Assembly: GCA_007922195.1 (NCBI GenBank)
Contig: ML682014.1
Coordinates: 1,675,027 to 1,739,026 of the forward strand
From: Podocnemis expansa
Lineage: Eukaryota; Chordata; Testudines; Podocnemididae
Direction: 5' to 3'
Length of the DNA stretch: 64,000 nucleotides
The position numbers were made by a program, and so were the translations under genes. This document shows, piece after piece, positions 54,511-64,000 of the stretch. The stretch's first letter is position 1. Every line of letters starts with the position of its first letter. The notes under the pieces were generated by a model. The model made no database searches. It had not been told where the DNA came from and saw only the letters and a program-made list of their open reading frames with translations.

Positions 54511-57137
54511 TTAATCAACTAAAATGTCTCTAGTTGGTTGGGCTTGCATTTTTTCATCACATTCAATCAAAGATTGTTTTGTGTTCATTGACTTGGTGAA
54601 GTTTCCTGCCACAGTAATGAGTTTTGAATTTTCAGACAGGCTGGGACTGTTTGTGTGGAGTTTTGAAGAAAGCAAAAGAGGAATATGATTGTTATTTGAG
54701 TTATTTTCTTCACTTTGTTCTGCCTCCAAAGGTGATGTATTAGCATATTCAGCAGATGGTGGGTACAGTGTAGCTTTTGGAGCAGAGTTTTCAGCATCAT
54801 TTATCCAGCTAGGAATTAAAGGCACCTCATTTTCTGCCTCAAAACTAATGTCTTTTAACTCTGATAATACAGAAGGCTCATTATGTTCTTCCAGTGGCAT
54901 TTCACCTTCACATATATTGTTATCTTCATCTGGTTGATTGTTTTGAACATGTTGCAATTTCTGCACATTCTCCATATCCATATTATTGTTTGTTTGAAAA
55001 TTGATGTCACTATATGGTCGTATATTTTCAGGGGAACTGGGGAAACTGGATGTGTTAGACATAATAGACACTTTGACAGTGCTTGTACAAAATAATTTAC
55101 ATTTTTTGCTCTCCGCATCATTTTGAGTTTGTGGTACATCTTCTGCTGTGCCATCTGAGTTCATTTTTGTGTCCAAGATTAACATTTCTGACTGTGACTC
55201 ATTGTCATTAGGTGGTTGTTTATTTTCTCTCTGTTCTGTTTTTCCCTCACCTTTCCCAACTGTTCCATGTGGGTCATTAGTATTATTAGTTGCTTCCTTG
55301 CTACTATCGGTTAAATACTCCTTGGCTGGAGTATACAGAAGCAAACTTCTGATGTCATGTGAAGGTTCTGAGCTGCTTTGTCTGGGGACAATATATGTTT
55401 TTGTGGAAATAAGGCTGATATCTGGTGGTATCTGGGGTGTAACAGTGAAAGTATGAGATTCCACAGTAAGTAGATTTCTTTCTAATGATCCATGTTTTTT
55501 AGCCTTTTTACAATCCTCCAATCTTTCTATCATGTTTAAGTTTTCTTTCTGGCTTTTTAATTCTTTGTTGTCCATCTGACCTTGGTTGATATTTTGCACC
55601 GCATCCTCCATAACTGATTGTAGTTCTGAATCACATTTATTTGAGGAATTTTGTATGGGCAAATCACTTCTGATTTGTGTTTGGATAGCAAGATCTGACA
55701 AAAAATCCCAATCCGTTTCCTTTCTTGTAGTCCTCTGTGAATTTTGATGCCCACATGACTCTGTAGTCCCTTCATCTTCATTTACTCTTCTACAGTACAG
55801 GTACATGGAAATATCATTTGCCCCATTGTTTGAAGTACCTGCTGAATTCTGAGATGGAAGAGATACAGTTTGGATTCTTGCAATCTCCTTTGATAAGGGT
55901 GGAGATAATTTACTGTTATATATTGGAGCTTCTGCAGACACAGGTGGTGTGAGACCTTTTGCATTCCTTACATCAGAAATATTCTTGAAAGGATGAGGGA
56001 TACTCACTGTTGGATTATTGCAGTTTTCTTCAGAGAATTCTGTTGTATCAGCACTTGTTATAATACCTGCGTTTTCCGTATGTTTGCTTTCAATTGATGT
56101 CTGCTTGTCAGGGAATTGCAGAGCAACATTTTTTAAATAAATTTCCCTCTCTTTTCTGGTACTTGGCTGTCCTTGGGAAACAGCAGAAGATTTTGTATTT
56201 GATTTTCTTTCTTTTCTTGTCATCTCTTTGTTGGACGCCTGTGACAGCTTTCTCTTGGTTTCAGTTAGTAGTTCTTTGCACTGATCTTTGGGGTTTTGTT
56301 GTGGTTTTTTATTGCAAAGTGATTTCTCTGGGTGGATTCTGACTTTTCTGAAGGGATGTAAATTTAATTTTATAGTTAAAAAGTCTTGTCCTTTGGTTTT
56401 CATTTTACTTTTCCATTTGGTTTCCTGTTTCCTCAGCCAGCGATTGCTTCCAAGATCTCCCTTAGCAGAAGACAGTTTACCTTCTTCACTTTGTGCTTCT
56501 GAACTGCTGTGCTCCGTGCTTTCCCTAATGATCGGCTGGTTTCTTCGAACATTTTTTTTATGAGCTCCTACCTCATTTGAGTCAGTTGTAATCCCATCCA
56601 ACCTGTTTACTGTTGCCAGGTCAGGTACATAAAAACTAACATTCTTTGGTATGTATCTTTTCTTGACTCCTAGCGATAACGACATCTCTTCATCAGTCAT
56701 AAAGCAATCTTCTGCTTCTCTTCTATTAGCTTTAGTTTGCTCTTTTGCCAACTTTAAATTTTCCCTGTGATTTTCTTTCTTTTCTTTTGTATAGTCCTGG
56801 AATTTATCACAGTGGACGTATTTACAGATAAGGGAATTGTCTAGCTGCAAAGAAATATTTTTGCTCCTTTCTAGTAATCCACATTGATCATCATATTGTG
56901 ATCTATGACTTTGTAATGTCTTTTGCACACAATGTTCCTCTGACTCCACTGGTGTGTGAGGAGCTGATGATGACCTGGTAATAAAATATCTTTGCCTATG
57001 ACTTTTTAAACTCTTGTATTCTGTGTCTGATGGAGACCGCCATGATTCATGTGTTAAATGCTTTTCAAGTCTCTCTTTTGCCAAAGTGGGCTCAGAAATT
57101 CCCCATCTTCTATTAAAAGTATCATTCCTGATATCTG
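54511..57137 (-). CDS. LRRC53: LRRC53 terminal coding exon (long cytoplasmic tail)
   Basis: One open exon of 2627 nt: 2 nt completing a split codon, then 874 sense codons and the stop at 54511-54513. The acceptor on the - strand is ATTTATTATTCAG, after which the peptide starts ADIRNDTFNRRWGISEPT. The protein is polar and rich in Ser, Asn, Gln, Glu and Lys, with no predicted transmembrane segment or recognisable enzyme motif; a disordered cytoplasmic tail is the likely reading. LRRC53 is known to lie antisense at the 3' part of TNNI3K in mammals, and both location and strand fit. The identification rests on synteny and architecture more than on a recalled alignment. The open frame extends up to 57309, but those 57 extra codons lie before the acceptor and run towards a transposon. 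Confidence 0.8.
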
Positions 57138-57140
57138 CTG
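57134..57140 (-). promoter_or_regulatory. LRRC53: Tandem NAGNAG splice acceptor of LRRC53 last exon
   Basis: On the - strand the acceptor reads TTCAGCAG followed by ATATCAGG. Either AG gives an open frame: the first leaves an extra Ala before Asp-Ile-Arg, the second goes straight to Asp-Ile-Arg. Such NAGNAG sites often yield both products. Confidence 0.6.
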
Positions 57141-57505
57141 AATAATAAATGTTGGAATTTAGCATATGGAAGAAATTTATTGCATCAACCCAGTACATAT
57201 CGATACATATAACATATGCATATAATGCCAAAAAACTCATTCTGCTTGTAGTATAACACCAACCATTGAGCAAATATCTCAATCTAGTCTGCATAAGACA
57301 TTTTGGCAATATAGAACTTGTTAGTTCGAAGTAATAAGTTTGAGGTTAGTTCGAACTAACCTTGAACTTACTAGTTTGAATTAACAGCGTTGACTAGTTC
57401 AAACTAACATTGGTTCAAACTAGCCCACGTTGTCAGTTCGAACTAACTGTCCCTTATTAGTTTGAACTAAGGCTATGGCCACACGCAGAGTGTTGTTTCG
57501 AAATA

Positions 57506-57873
57506 CAGCTAGTCCTCACTTAGTGACCTACTCGTTTAGTGACCCCTCAGAGTTATGACCGGCTCTCTGATGAGTTGGTATTATGGCGATGTATGAGAAC
57601 TCGCATCAACTCTCTCAGATTACCTATATTTACAGTACACTATGCAAACTAAGTTCAGTATATTAGAGCTTAAAACATTTAAAATATATATTAAAAATGT
57701 TATAAATGGTGCAAAGGTGACATTAAAACTATCTACCGATGGTTGAAAAACCCACTACCAGTAAAGTACATTATGCCTGAAATACCGGTAAGGGCTGCTC
57801 CTCGTTTAGTGACCAATTCGTTTATCAACCGGGTTTCAGGAACGGAACCCGGTCACTAAGTGAGGACTACCTG
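57506..57873. mobile_element. Mariner/pogo-type MITE inserted at TA (inner layer)
   Basis: The 23-bp ends read CAGCTAGTCCTCACTTAGTG then ACC, and inverted CAGGTAGTCCTCACTTAGTG then ACC, one mismatch apart. TA lies immediately outside both ends (57504-57505, 57874-57875), as expected for Tc1/mariner/pogo insertion. Removing it rejoins a TTTCGAAATA palindrome. It is 368 bp and has no transposase frame. Confidence 0.88.
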
Positions 57874-58171
57874 TACGCTATTTCGAAACAAGTTGTTTCG
57901 AAATAAAGCCCTTATTTCGAAACGACTTAATTCAAAATAACCATAAAACCAATTCAAATAGGGAATCAAAATAGCATGTCCACACAGTGGACTTGCTATT
58001 TTGAGTTAGGGGAAGGGCCTCCTGGGAGGTGTGGCAACATGGCCCCTTGTGGGCCATGTTGCCACCAGTGGGGGGGGCTTGTAAGGAGCCTGGGGGTGCC
58101 CCAAGCTGCTTGCCCTCTGGGCAAACAGCTTGGGGAGCTGTGGCACCCCCAGGCTCTGCTACCCAGGTGCG

Positions 58172-58335
58172 GAGGGCTGCAGCCCCGGTGGGGTGAGCCA
58201 CTACTGGGCAGCTCACCCTGCCACCTGTTTCAGGGGGCTGCAGCCCTGGTGGGGTGAGCCACTGCCTGGCAGCTCACCCCACAGTCCCATTAGGGGGGCT
58301 GCAGGCCCCGCAGTATGAGCCACTGCCCAGGCAGC
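58172..58335. repeat. GC-rich tandem repeat, period about 61 bp
   Basis: Three diverging units start GGGCTGCAGCCCCGGTGGGG, GGGCTGCAGCCCTGGTGGGG and GGGCTGCAGGCCCCGCAGTA at about 58173, 58234 and 58296. Each continues into GTGAGCCACTGCC-like sequence. It lies in the filler of copy B and is unrelated to the repeat at 21061. Confidence 0.65.
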
Positions 58336-58930
58336 TCCTGCCGCTGCCGGAGCTGCCCCCAAACCCTGCCGCGGAGTCCGGGGGTGCCCAGCTCTTCCCC
58401 CTGCTGCAGGAGCCGGGGGAGCCCTGCCCCGGGATTCCCTGAGTGCCCCGCTCCTGCCTGGGGCGAGGCCAGGGGAGCCCCACCCTGGGATTCCCCAGGC
58501 GCCCCGCTCCTAGTGGCAATTACTAGTTTGAACTAAGAAATTTCATAGTTTGAACTAATGAAAGCCTCATGCAGATAGGCAAAAAGTTAGTTTGAATTAA
58601 GCCTCCTTAGTTTGAACTAACTTGGTAATGTAGACATAGCCAAATTTAACTCTATAGTGCTCTGGCAATTGCACTCACACATTGCGGTCTCCTTTTAATC
58701 AGCTGAATTAAAATTAACTGATTGAAGTTTAGGAAACTTCAATCTTAAATCAGAACTATCCATATAATAAGGTGTGTGATTATAGTTGTGTCAGAGCAGA
58801 GTAACAGGTGGTATGTTCACGGAATTGGTATAGGAATACAAGGCTCTTCTGCTGATATTCCATACTGTCCAGCATGTTAAAAAACAACAAGGAGTTGTGT
58901 GACACTTGAAGACTAACAGATTTATTTTTT

Positions 58931-58967
58931 GCATGAGCTTTCGTGGGAGAAGATCCCACTTCCTCAG
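58931..58967 (-). ncRNA. Hammerhead-ribozyme-like motif (probably decayed)
   Basis: On the - strand the order is CTGAGGA (58967-58961), a 6-bp stem GTGGGA/TCCCAC with a 5-nt loop, GAAA (58942-58939), then a 2-bp mini-stem GC-TCAT-GC. This is the CUGANGA - stem II - GAAA - stem III order of a hammerhead. Against activity, there is an extra A before stem II, AA in place of the U-H cleavage dinucleotide after stem III, and no obvious stem I pairing. Confidence 0.3.
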
Positions 58968-59103
58968 ATGCTTCGAAGATGGGTGAACTTACAGAAAGGA
59001 ATGAAACTAAATGCAAGGGGGTGTAAAACATAGGACCAGGTCATAAAGGAACAGCAAATCAGAGCAGTTTACAGGCACAAACCATGGGAGGCCTGAAGTC
59101 AAA

Positions 59104-59316
59104 TTACCCTCTGTAATAGGAAAAGAATCCATAGTCTCGATTCAGTCCTGCTTTCACAGAATTTAGCTTGCATATTAATTCGAGTTCAGCTGTTTCTCTT
59201 TGAAGTCTTGATGTCCCAGGTACAGCTCTAACGACAGTCGTTAACAAATCCATCATTGAGTGATTAGGAAGATGGAAGTGCTCAGCAACTGGTTTCTCTG
59301 TTCTTTGATTTCTGAT
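59104..59316 (-). pseudogene. C-terminal fragment of GIY-YIG-type endonuclease (Penelope-like)
   Basis: Seventy codons and a stop are open on the - strand with no start, 5'-truncated at the insertion edge. It contains KPVAEHFHLPNHSMMDL, then RETAELELICKLNSVKAGLN and RDYGFFSYYRG. The spacing VAxHF...NHS..DL...E..LI.KL....GLN resembles the end of the GIY-YIG endonuclease domain fused to Penelope-like reverse transcriptases. The assignment is by remembered pattern; the catalytic GIY and YIG strands are missing. Confidence 0.6.
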
Positions 59317-59332
59317 ATCAGCATGTTAAAAA

Positions 59333-62300
59333 CAGCGTAAAGATGCAACACTATTTTTCTGCCTCACGCCAACATGTAGATTTTTTTTTTTTTTTTTTTT
59401 TTAGATTCACCCAAAGTATCAGGAGTCTGTCTGTCTGCACAGGGAACTAGGGTGATGAACAAGATGTGATCTGCAAGGGAAACCCTAGGAATATTCAAGC
59501 TCAGGAGAAATCCTTGGTTGCATCTACCTTTTGTTGCTGTTATTGAAGTGAAGTAATAAAGCCTGACCAAACGAGTAGATAGGAACTCCACTTCCTTTCA
59601 CTTCCCTTATCTTTATATTTATTTTTTCTTTGCATAACTGTGCATTTTTTTCAGTGATAGTGCCCTGCTCTTACCAAGCTGTGTGCCACGGGAGAATGAG
59701 ATGCACTGTCAGAGGAGTATTTCGATCTTGAAGGAAAATGAAAGACTATGGCAAAATTTTCAAAAGTGATTAAGATCCATTTTCAAGAGTGAGTTAGGAA
59801 GCTACATCTCATTGAAAATCAGTGGAATTTAGGATCCTTGCTGTCTAAATTACCTTTGAAAATGAGACTTAGGCTCATTTAAGAGCTTTTGAGAATGTTA
59901 CTTCTAGTGCCCCTAGATGGATAGAACTTGGCTGTATCATGCAGGAGACGTATGCAGACTCCGTGCTGACAGTACTATCAGAACCATTTCCCCACTCCCT
60001 TCAGTGAGCCAATTCATAGAACATCAGTGTTTTGACTTGTCCTCACAGCCTGCTAGAGGAGAGGGAGAAGCCTCAGAAGATAGAATGAGAGCAAGCGGTA
60101 GTGACCTTGCAGATCATCTTTGAGTTTGGTAAAGAGTCAATGGTGACAGAGAGGAAAAAAGAAAAATTACCTGCAGCCTGCGAATTAAGGGCCAGATTGT
60201 GAAATCCTTGATCCAAGCAGTTACTCAATAAATAGCTACAAGAGTAGCCCAATTTAAAATCAATAGCACTATTTTTGAAACGTGTTCACCAAGGTGCATG
60301 AAGGCCTCCAGATCTGACCTTAAATTTCCTTCTCATTGAGCCTTTAGGCTAGTTCTAAATGATATTTTTTTCAGCAAAACTTTTTTTTTTGGTGAAAAAT
60401 GCAGATTTGGGAACACTGACACTTCTTCCCAATTTGTATTGATTTTGCAAAATTGTCAGAAAAATGAACCCACAACCAAACATTACTTTTCAACATATTT
60501 TTACATAAAACTTTGATCTTTTGGTTTAAAGCAACTTTCCCTTTGAATTATTTTTTCCTTTTAAATCTCAGACCTTTACTATGGTCAAAACTGAAATGAA
60601 ACAGTTTATTTTGGGTCAAACAAAATATTTCTTCCGGATTTTTTTTTTTTTAAATTTGCTGAAAATTCTGAAACATTGCATTTTTGATTCCACCCAAACC
60701 AGTTTCTTTCCCTAACTTTTTGGAATTGCTAGCAAATAGTTCACACAGCTCTGTTGAGAGCTCCTGAAAATCTGCATCTGCCATTGACTCTATTTTGCTC
60801 AGCACCTTTCAGGATCTAGCTTGAAGTCTCCATAACTTTACCTTTTGGAATATCTTTCCCAAGGGTCTGCCTTTAGCCATGAATATTTCATGAAAAGAAA
60901 TTAGCTGAGTTACCCTTTTGAAAGCAAATGAATAAATCCAGCTTCATTTCTTGTCATAAAAAAAGCTTAAAACTCCTATTTTAGAATAAGCTGTGACTTT
61001 AGAGAATAAATAATGAACATATGGCATCTGGAGAATAAACTGAAACCCCCAGGGAATAAATCTCTGAATTAAAGAAGGAAAACAGATAACATGTTTGAAA
61101 TAAATATATTACAATAACTTTTCTGGCTATGAACTAAACCCATAAATTGCTCCTCTTATAGGAGCTCTCAAACCAGCTAGTGTACTTCCTGTTGTCCTGT
61201 GTAATTCACCTAAATAAAGAGATATCACAAAATGAAGTGGAAAAACCAGAGGAATAGCTGCCTAGAGTTATACTTAATGTAATGGAAGAGTGACAGCATT
61301 TTATTGTGCTTGAGCGATAGTTCGCCTTTCTGAACACAATGAATGTTCAGCAGGAATTTACCAGAAGAAGAGTGCTGCTCCAATGGAATAGGGAATAAAC
61401 TCCATGCATACAGAATGGTACAGAAGGAGAAGAGAGGGGCAGAATGATACACAAGGAGAAGAGAGATATCTAGAGGGACTTCATTTACTGAGAGAAAGCT
61501 GTGCCTCCAGAAAGTGGATTCAACTAGGGCCCAGAGCCCCAGTAATGACAGTAGCTGGAGACCTAGTCAATACATAAAATCATTCTTTTAGGGTTTCCCC
61601 AAACATCAGAGTTTTGAGGTTCATTTTAGAAACTTGTTAATGCAAGAAGCTTTACATCATAGCAGGGATTGTGGCAGATGCAGGTATTTTCCAAAACACG
61701 TCATCATTCCAGCCATGAAATCAGAGTTCATTTCTTGTTATCGGATCTGGAAGGATTCATTGTCAATGGAAAGTCATGTTTTTGATTTGTCACCTTTCAT
61801 AAGGAGTAGTAGTTGTGATATCATTACAAGATGAATGGCCACTCTAGAGGTAGAGCCACTCAAATGTCAATACCCAATGCCAGTATCCTCTTATGATGGC
61901 CATTTGGGTGGTAGGAGGAGTGTTGCTAAAGACAAGCTTGCTATTGATAAAAAGCTTTTGGAGTGTGAAGGGGCCCTAGAAAAACACGATATCTGGATTT
62001 TCGTAGGACTGCCCTGCTTTTCAATACACCAGTCTACTTTTTCAGCTTCCCAAAGAACAACAGCTAATTGTCCCTCTCATCAACACTGTTCTCATACATG
62101 TCCTAAGTTAGCAAAATTAAGGGATATGCTTACACCACTTTTAGAAACAAGAGATGTTCACCATCTTGTATCTGGTCCTGATTCTTTGCTGTGTTGCACT
62201 TTTTATACTCATTTGCACCTGTGCATTGAGTATAAAATGTTCCCATGTCACCCACTTTGCTCAAGTATGAATTGCTGTCCAAGGTGCATATCAGTGGAGA

Positions 62301-62392
62301 ATCAGGCTCAGAACATTTACTTTTGTATCTCAGATTTTATATAGGTTCCTGCATCTGATCCAGTTGCAGCTCTCTTTGAAAAGAAAACTCAC
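59333..62392. other. LRRC53 intron (between its two exons) within TNNI3K intron
   Basis: It contains a T22 tract at 59381-59402 and an old TTAGG-type dispersed repeat at about 59735-59880. 60350-60700 is AT-rich with T-runs. A 169-codon + strand frame at 61835-62344 has no recognisable domain or partner exon. Confidence 0.45.
59381..59402 (+). repeat. Poly(T) tract, 22 bases
   Basis: An uninterrupted T-run about 50 bp past the Penelope-like insertion; no attached retroelement was recognised. Confidence 0.9.
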
Positions 62393-62920
62393 CTTTATCA
62401 GTCTTTGAAAGTTCCTGCAGCCTGGTCTTCTGTACAGCCTCCCACTGCTCAAAGTTGCTTGGTTTTATAACTCTCCTGTGGAAACCATCTGACAGGACAC
62501 CAGCTTCGTTTGCTCTAGACACATTCTCATCAGGCTCTTGAGGATACGACTCTACCTGTCTGCACTTAAGGCATAAAAATAAGCCAGTCTTTTTGTATTT
62601 ATTCTCTCTTGGAATGCTTCTGAGCACTGTGTCCAACCTTACGGATGTAGACTCTGCCTTTACTGGTGCTTGATGCCTGTTTTCTTGTAAAAATGGCATT
62701 TCGCTACCCGACCTCACAATGGACATGACCTTTACTTCATTTTCCTGAGTTAAGTGGCAGTTACAGTATCCCTTAGTGAGGTAATTTCTTGGCTCATGAC
62801 CACACTGGGATTCATCTAGAGTTCTGCAACAGCAGTTTTCTGATGTGTGTTCATTTGCTTTGCCTTGTTGAAGTTTCCAGTTAAGGAGGGCTAAAACTAG
62901 GCAAGTGAAACCAACAGCTC
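62393..62920 (-). CDS. LRRC53: LRRC53 penultimate exon (part of transmembrane segment and juxtamembrane tail)
   Basis: A 528-nt exon (2+525+1) on the - strand. It begins after the acceptor TTTGTCATAG with GAVGFTCLVLALLNW, the hydrophobic C-terminal half of a transmembrane helix, then KLQQGK as a basic stop-transfer region. A Cys-rich stretch (ENCCCRTLDES) and a polar tail follow, ending LQELSKTDK at the donor AAGGTGAGT. An in-frame TGA about 50 nt upstream shows the exon cannot extend past 62972, so this is the only fitting acceptor. The last nucleotide (G) joins CA of the exon ending at 57137 to make Ala, so phases match. The N-terminal leucine-rich repeats, expected on upstream exons, are not visible in 62921-64000. 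The intron between the two exons is about 5.3 kb. Confidence 0.78.
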
Positions 62921-64000
62921 CTATGACAAATATAAGATTCATCAAAGACACCATCACGTACATAAACATAAATCATCCAGCGTTATACATACATATAGCA
63001 ATTAATTAATTAAAATCACTATAGTAACTTTTCTGCCTTACAGGGTTTTTAAAATATATTAAAAATATCCAATTAAGCAGTGAATATTTTATCTGTATGA
63101 TTCCATCTTTCTATAGAGATATTCATGCAACATTTTCTATAGCAATTATTCAAGAAGCAGATGCATTTGTAATGATTGGTGATACATCTGCAATCTCTTT
63201 AGCAGAAAGGAGAAGCTGAGACACCATCTCTTCTGTAGTGCAATTACTGAATTAAAGGAGTGCTGTCAAGTATGATAGGCTCAAATTCCCTTGCCTCGTT
63301 CTAAAAAGGTCATTTTACCATTTTGAAATGCAACCCAACTCTCAAATGAAGGCAACTTTATATAAACGCTTCAAAATGAAGTTAAAAACAGCTTGAAAAA
63401 CCCAACCTTCTTGAATGAGCAACTATACAAACATAACACGTAGACAACACAAAACGTATAGACAATATATAACACATAGACAAAAAAAGATAAGTCTTAC
63501 TAAAATACTATATGGAAAACTGATATTCAGAAAGCATTAAGGTGGTGTCTTTAAGCACTCACAGCCAGAAAATGCCAAAATTAAACCACAACCTTATAAC
63601 TCTGCCTGCTTCTGCAAATACATTGCCATACAGATATACATCATTGCCATTTCTCCAATAGGACACTAAAAAATCATGTGACTTTTTACAACCTTAGATA
63701 ACTCTATCATGTTCTAATAGGATATGAGGTATGAGGGAGCTGTGTGTAGGAGTGAGTTGGTAGCTCTCTAGGGCTTCAGTTTGTAGCAGTGCACAGCCGG
63801 TAGTTGGTCAAGCAGCCTGGTTACCAGATGTACTACTGTGCAGATATTCTGGCACATTTCCTCCAGACTGTAGATAGAAGGCACTGGCATTGTAGATGCT
63901 ATACCATTAGATTAGGGCTGTCTCTATGGTCCTAGAAAAAGGATTACTCCGCTGTGTTGATTCCTGCTCACCCTCACCCCCCCCCACTGCCCTGCCAATA
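62921..64000. other. LRRC53 upstream intron / TNNI3K intron to window end
   Basis: No leucine-rich-repeat coding exon is visible on the - strand and no TNNI3K exon on the + strand. The region is AT-rich, with a short C-run near 63978. Confidence 0.5.

Larger units (their letters stand above)
57471..58520. mobile_element. TTTCGAAA-family element, copy B (middle layer)
   Basis: The left end GGCTATGGCCACACGCAGAG is followed by GTTTCGAAATA palindromes and the central AAAATAGCATGTCC / GGACTTGCTATTTT palindrome at 57968-58005. The same arrangement is found, inverted, in copy A at 20872-21415. After the palindrome comes a GC-rich filler with its own tandem repeat. The right end is not clear; the boundary is set where AGTTTGAACTAA sequence resumes. 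Confidence 0.6.
57303..58644. mobile_element. Outer AGTTCGAACTAA-family element carrying nested insertions
   Basis: The right end AATGTAGACATAGCC is the inverse of the GGCTATGTCTACATT type seen at 2280. The left end near GGCAATATAGAAC is degenerate. Left (57320-57470) and right (58521-58625) shoulders consist of AGTTCGAACTAA / AGTTTGAACTAA palindromes. The middle (57471 to about 58520) is a second, unrelated element. The left edge lies about 165 bp upstream of the LRRC53 acceptor. Confidence 0.6.
58885..59318 (-). mobile_element. Penelope-like retroelement 3' remnant with 14-bp target duplication
   Basis: The insertion is bounded by identical CAGCATGTTAAAAA at 58870-58883 and 59319-59332. 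Read on the - strand it starts inside a coding region (see 59104-59316), continues through a UTR, and ends in a tail with CCCACGAAAGCTCATGC and GTTAGTCTTCAAGTGTCACA shared with SINE-like and foldback repeats at 19478 and 49621. This places that common tail downstream of an endonuclease-like coding end. Confidence 0.7.

Noticed and set aside
54585..56563. Several 60-102 codon frames on both strands within the LRRC53 tail exon
   Set aside because: Shadows of the long - strand coding exon.
57138..57309. First 57 codons of the 932-codon - strand frame as LRRC53 coding sequence
   Set aside because: They precede the CAG acceptor whose phase matches the upstream exon, and the frame's start abuts a transposon edge; more likely intron that happens to be open.
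61835..62344. 169-codon + strand frame
   Set aside because: No recognisable domain, no splice partner, and it ends next to an LRRC53 exon on the other strand. Kept only as unexplained.
62921..62969. MFMYVMVSLMNLIFVI as the N-terminus of the LRRC53 exon product
   Set aside because: A good acceptor (TTTGTCATAG) lies just inside, an in-frame stop lies just upstream, and LRR exons are expected further up. A start here would give a protein without its receptor domain.

Overview
The window is vertebrate nuclear DNA: AT-rich, gene-poor, long introns with GT-AG junctions, and full of interspersed repeats. CR1 LINEs, many short inverted-repeat DNA transposons with GGCTATGTCTAC-type or CAGGGGTC-type ends, foldback repeats and a Penelope-like remnant suggest a sauropsid, probably a turtle, with a crocodilian as the alternative. 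This placement rests on recalled repeat families; no search was run.

Two protein-coding genes are supported. On the + strand are ten consecutive exons of TNNI3K (cardiac troponin I-interacting kinase). They lie at 1472-1558, 3421-3477, 4821-4913, 5002-5059, 5174-5368, 5718-5822, 39783-39835, 41784-41836, 43168-43300 and 51222-51331. They encode the end of the ankyrin region, the linker and nearly the whole kinase domain. All nine junctions agree in phase and give 314 uninterrupted codons. The gene starts before the window, and its last exons (end of the kinase domain and the serine-rich tail) lie beyond it. A roughly 34 kb intron (5823-39782) falls just after the HRD catalytic-loop motif.

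On the - strand, inside the TNNI3K intron that begins at 51332, are the last two exons of a gene I identify as LRRC53. One (62393-62920) carries part of a transmembrane segment and the juxtamembrane tail. The other (54511-57137) is a single 2.6 kb terminal exon for a long polar cytoplasmic tail. Its leucine-rich-repeat exons would lie beyond position 64000.

The rest is intron filled with mobile-element remains. 1-9.4 kb holds a hAT-end hairpin, an AGTTCGAACTAA element and a foldback repeat. 9.4-39.2 kb holds hAT-type elements with readable target duplications, several CR1 copies (one with an open 241-codon ORF), a TTTCGAAA-family element with GC-rich hairpin repeats, and an unclassified retroelement-like block. 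39-54 kb holds further hAT-like, MIR-like, CR1 and foldback copies, an LTR-like fragment and an AAGTCGACTT array. 57.3-59.4 kb holds a three-level nest of DNA transposons and a Penelope-like remnant with a hammerhead-like motif. No tRNA or rRNA gene, CRISPR array or prokaryotic feature was seen.
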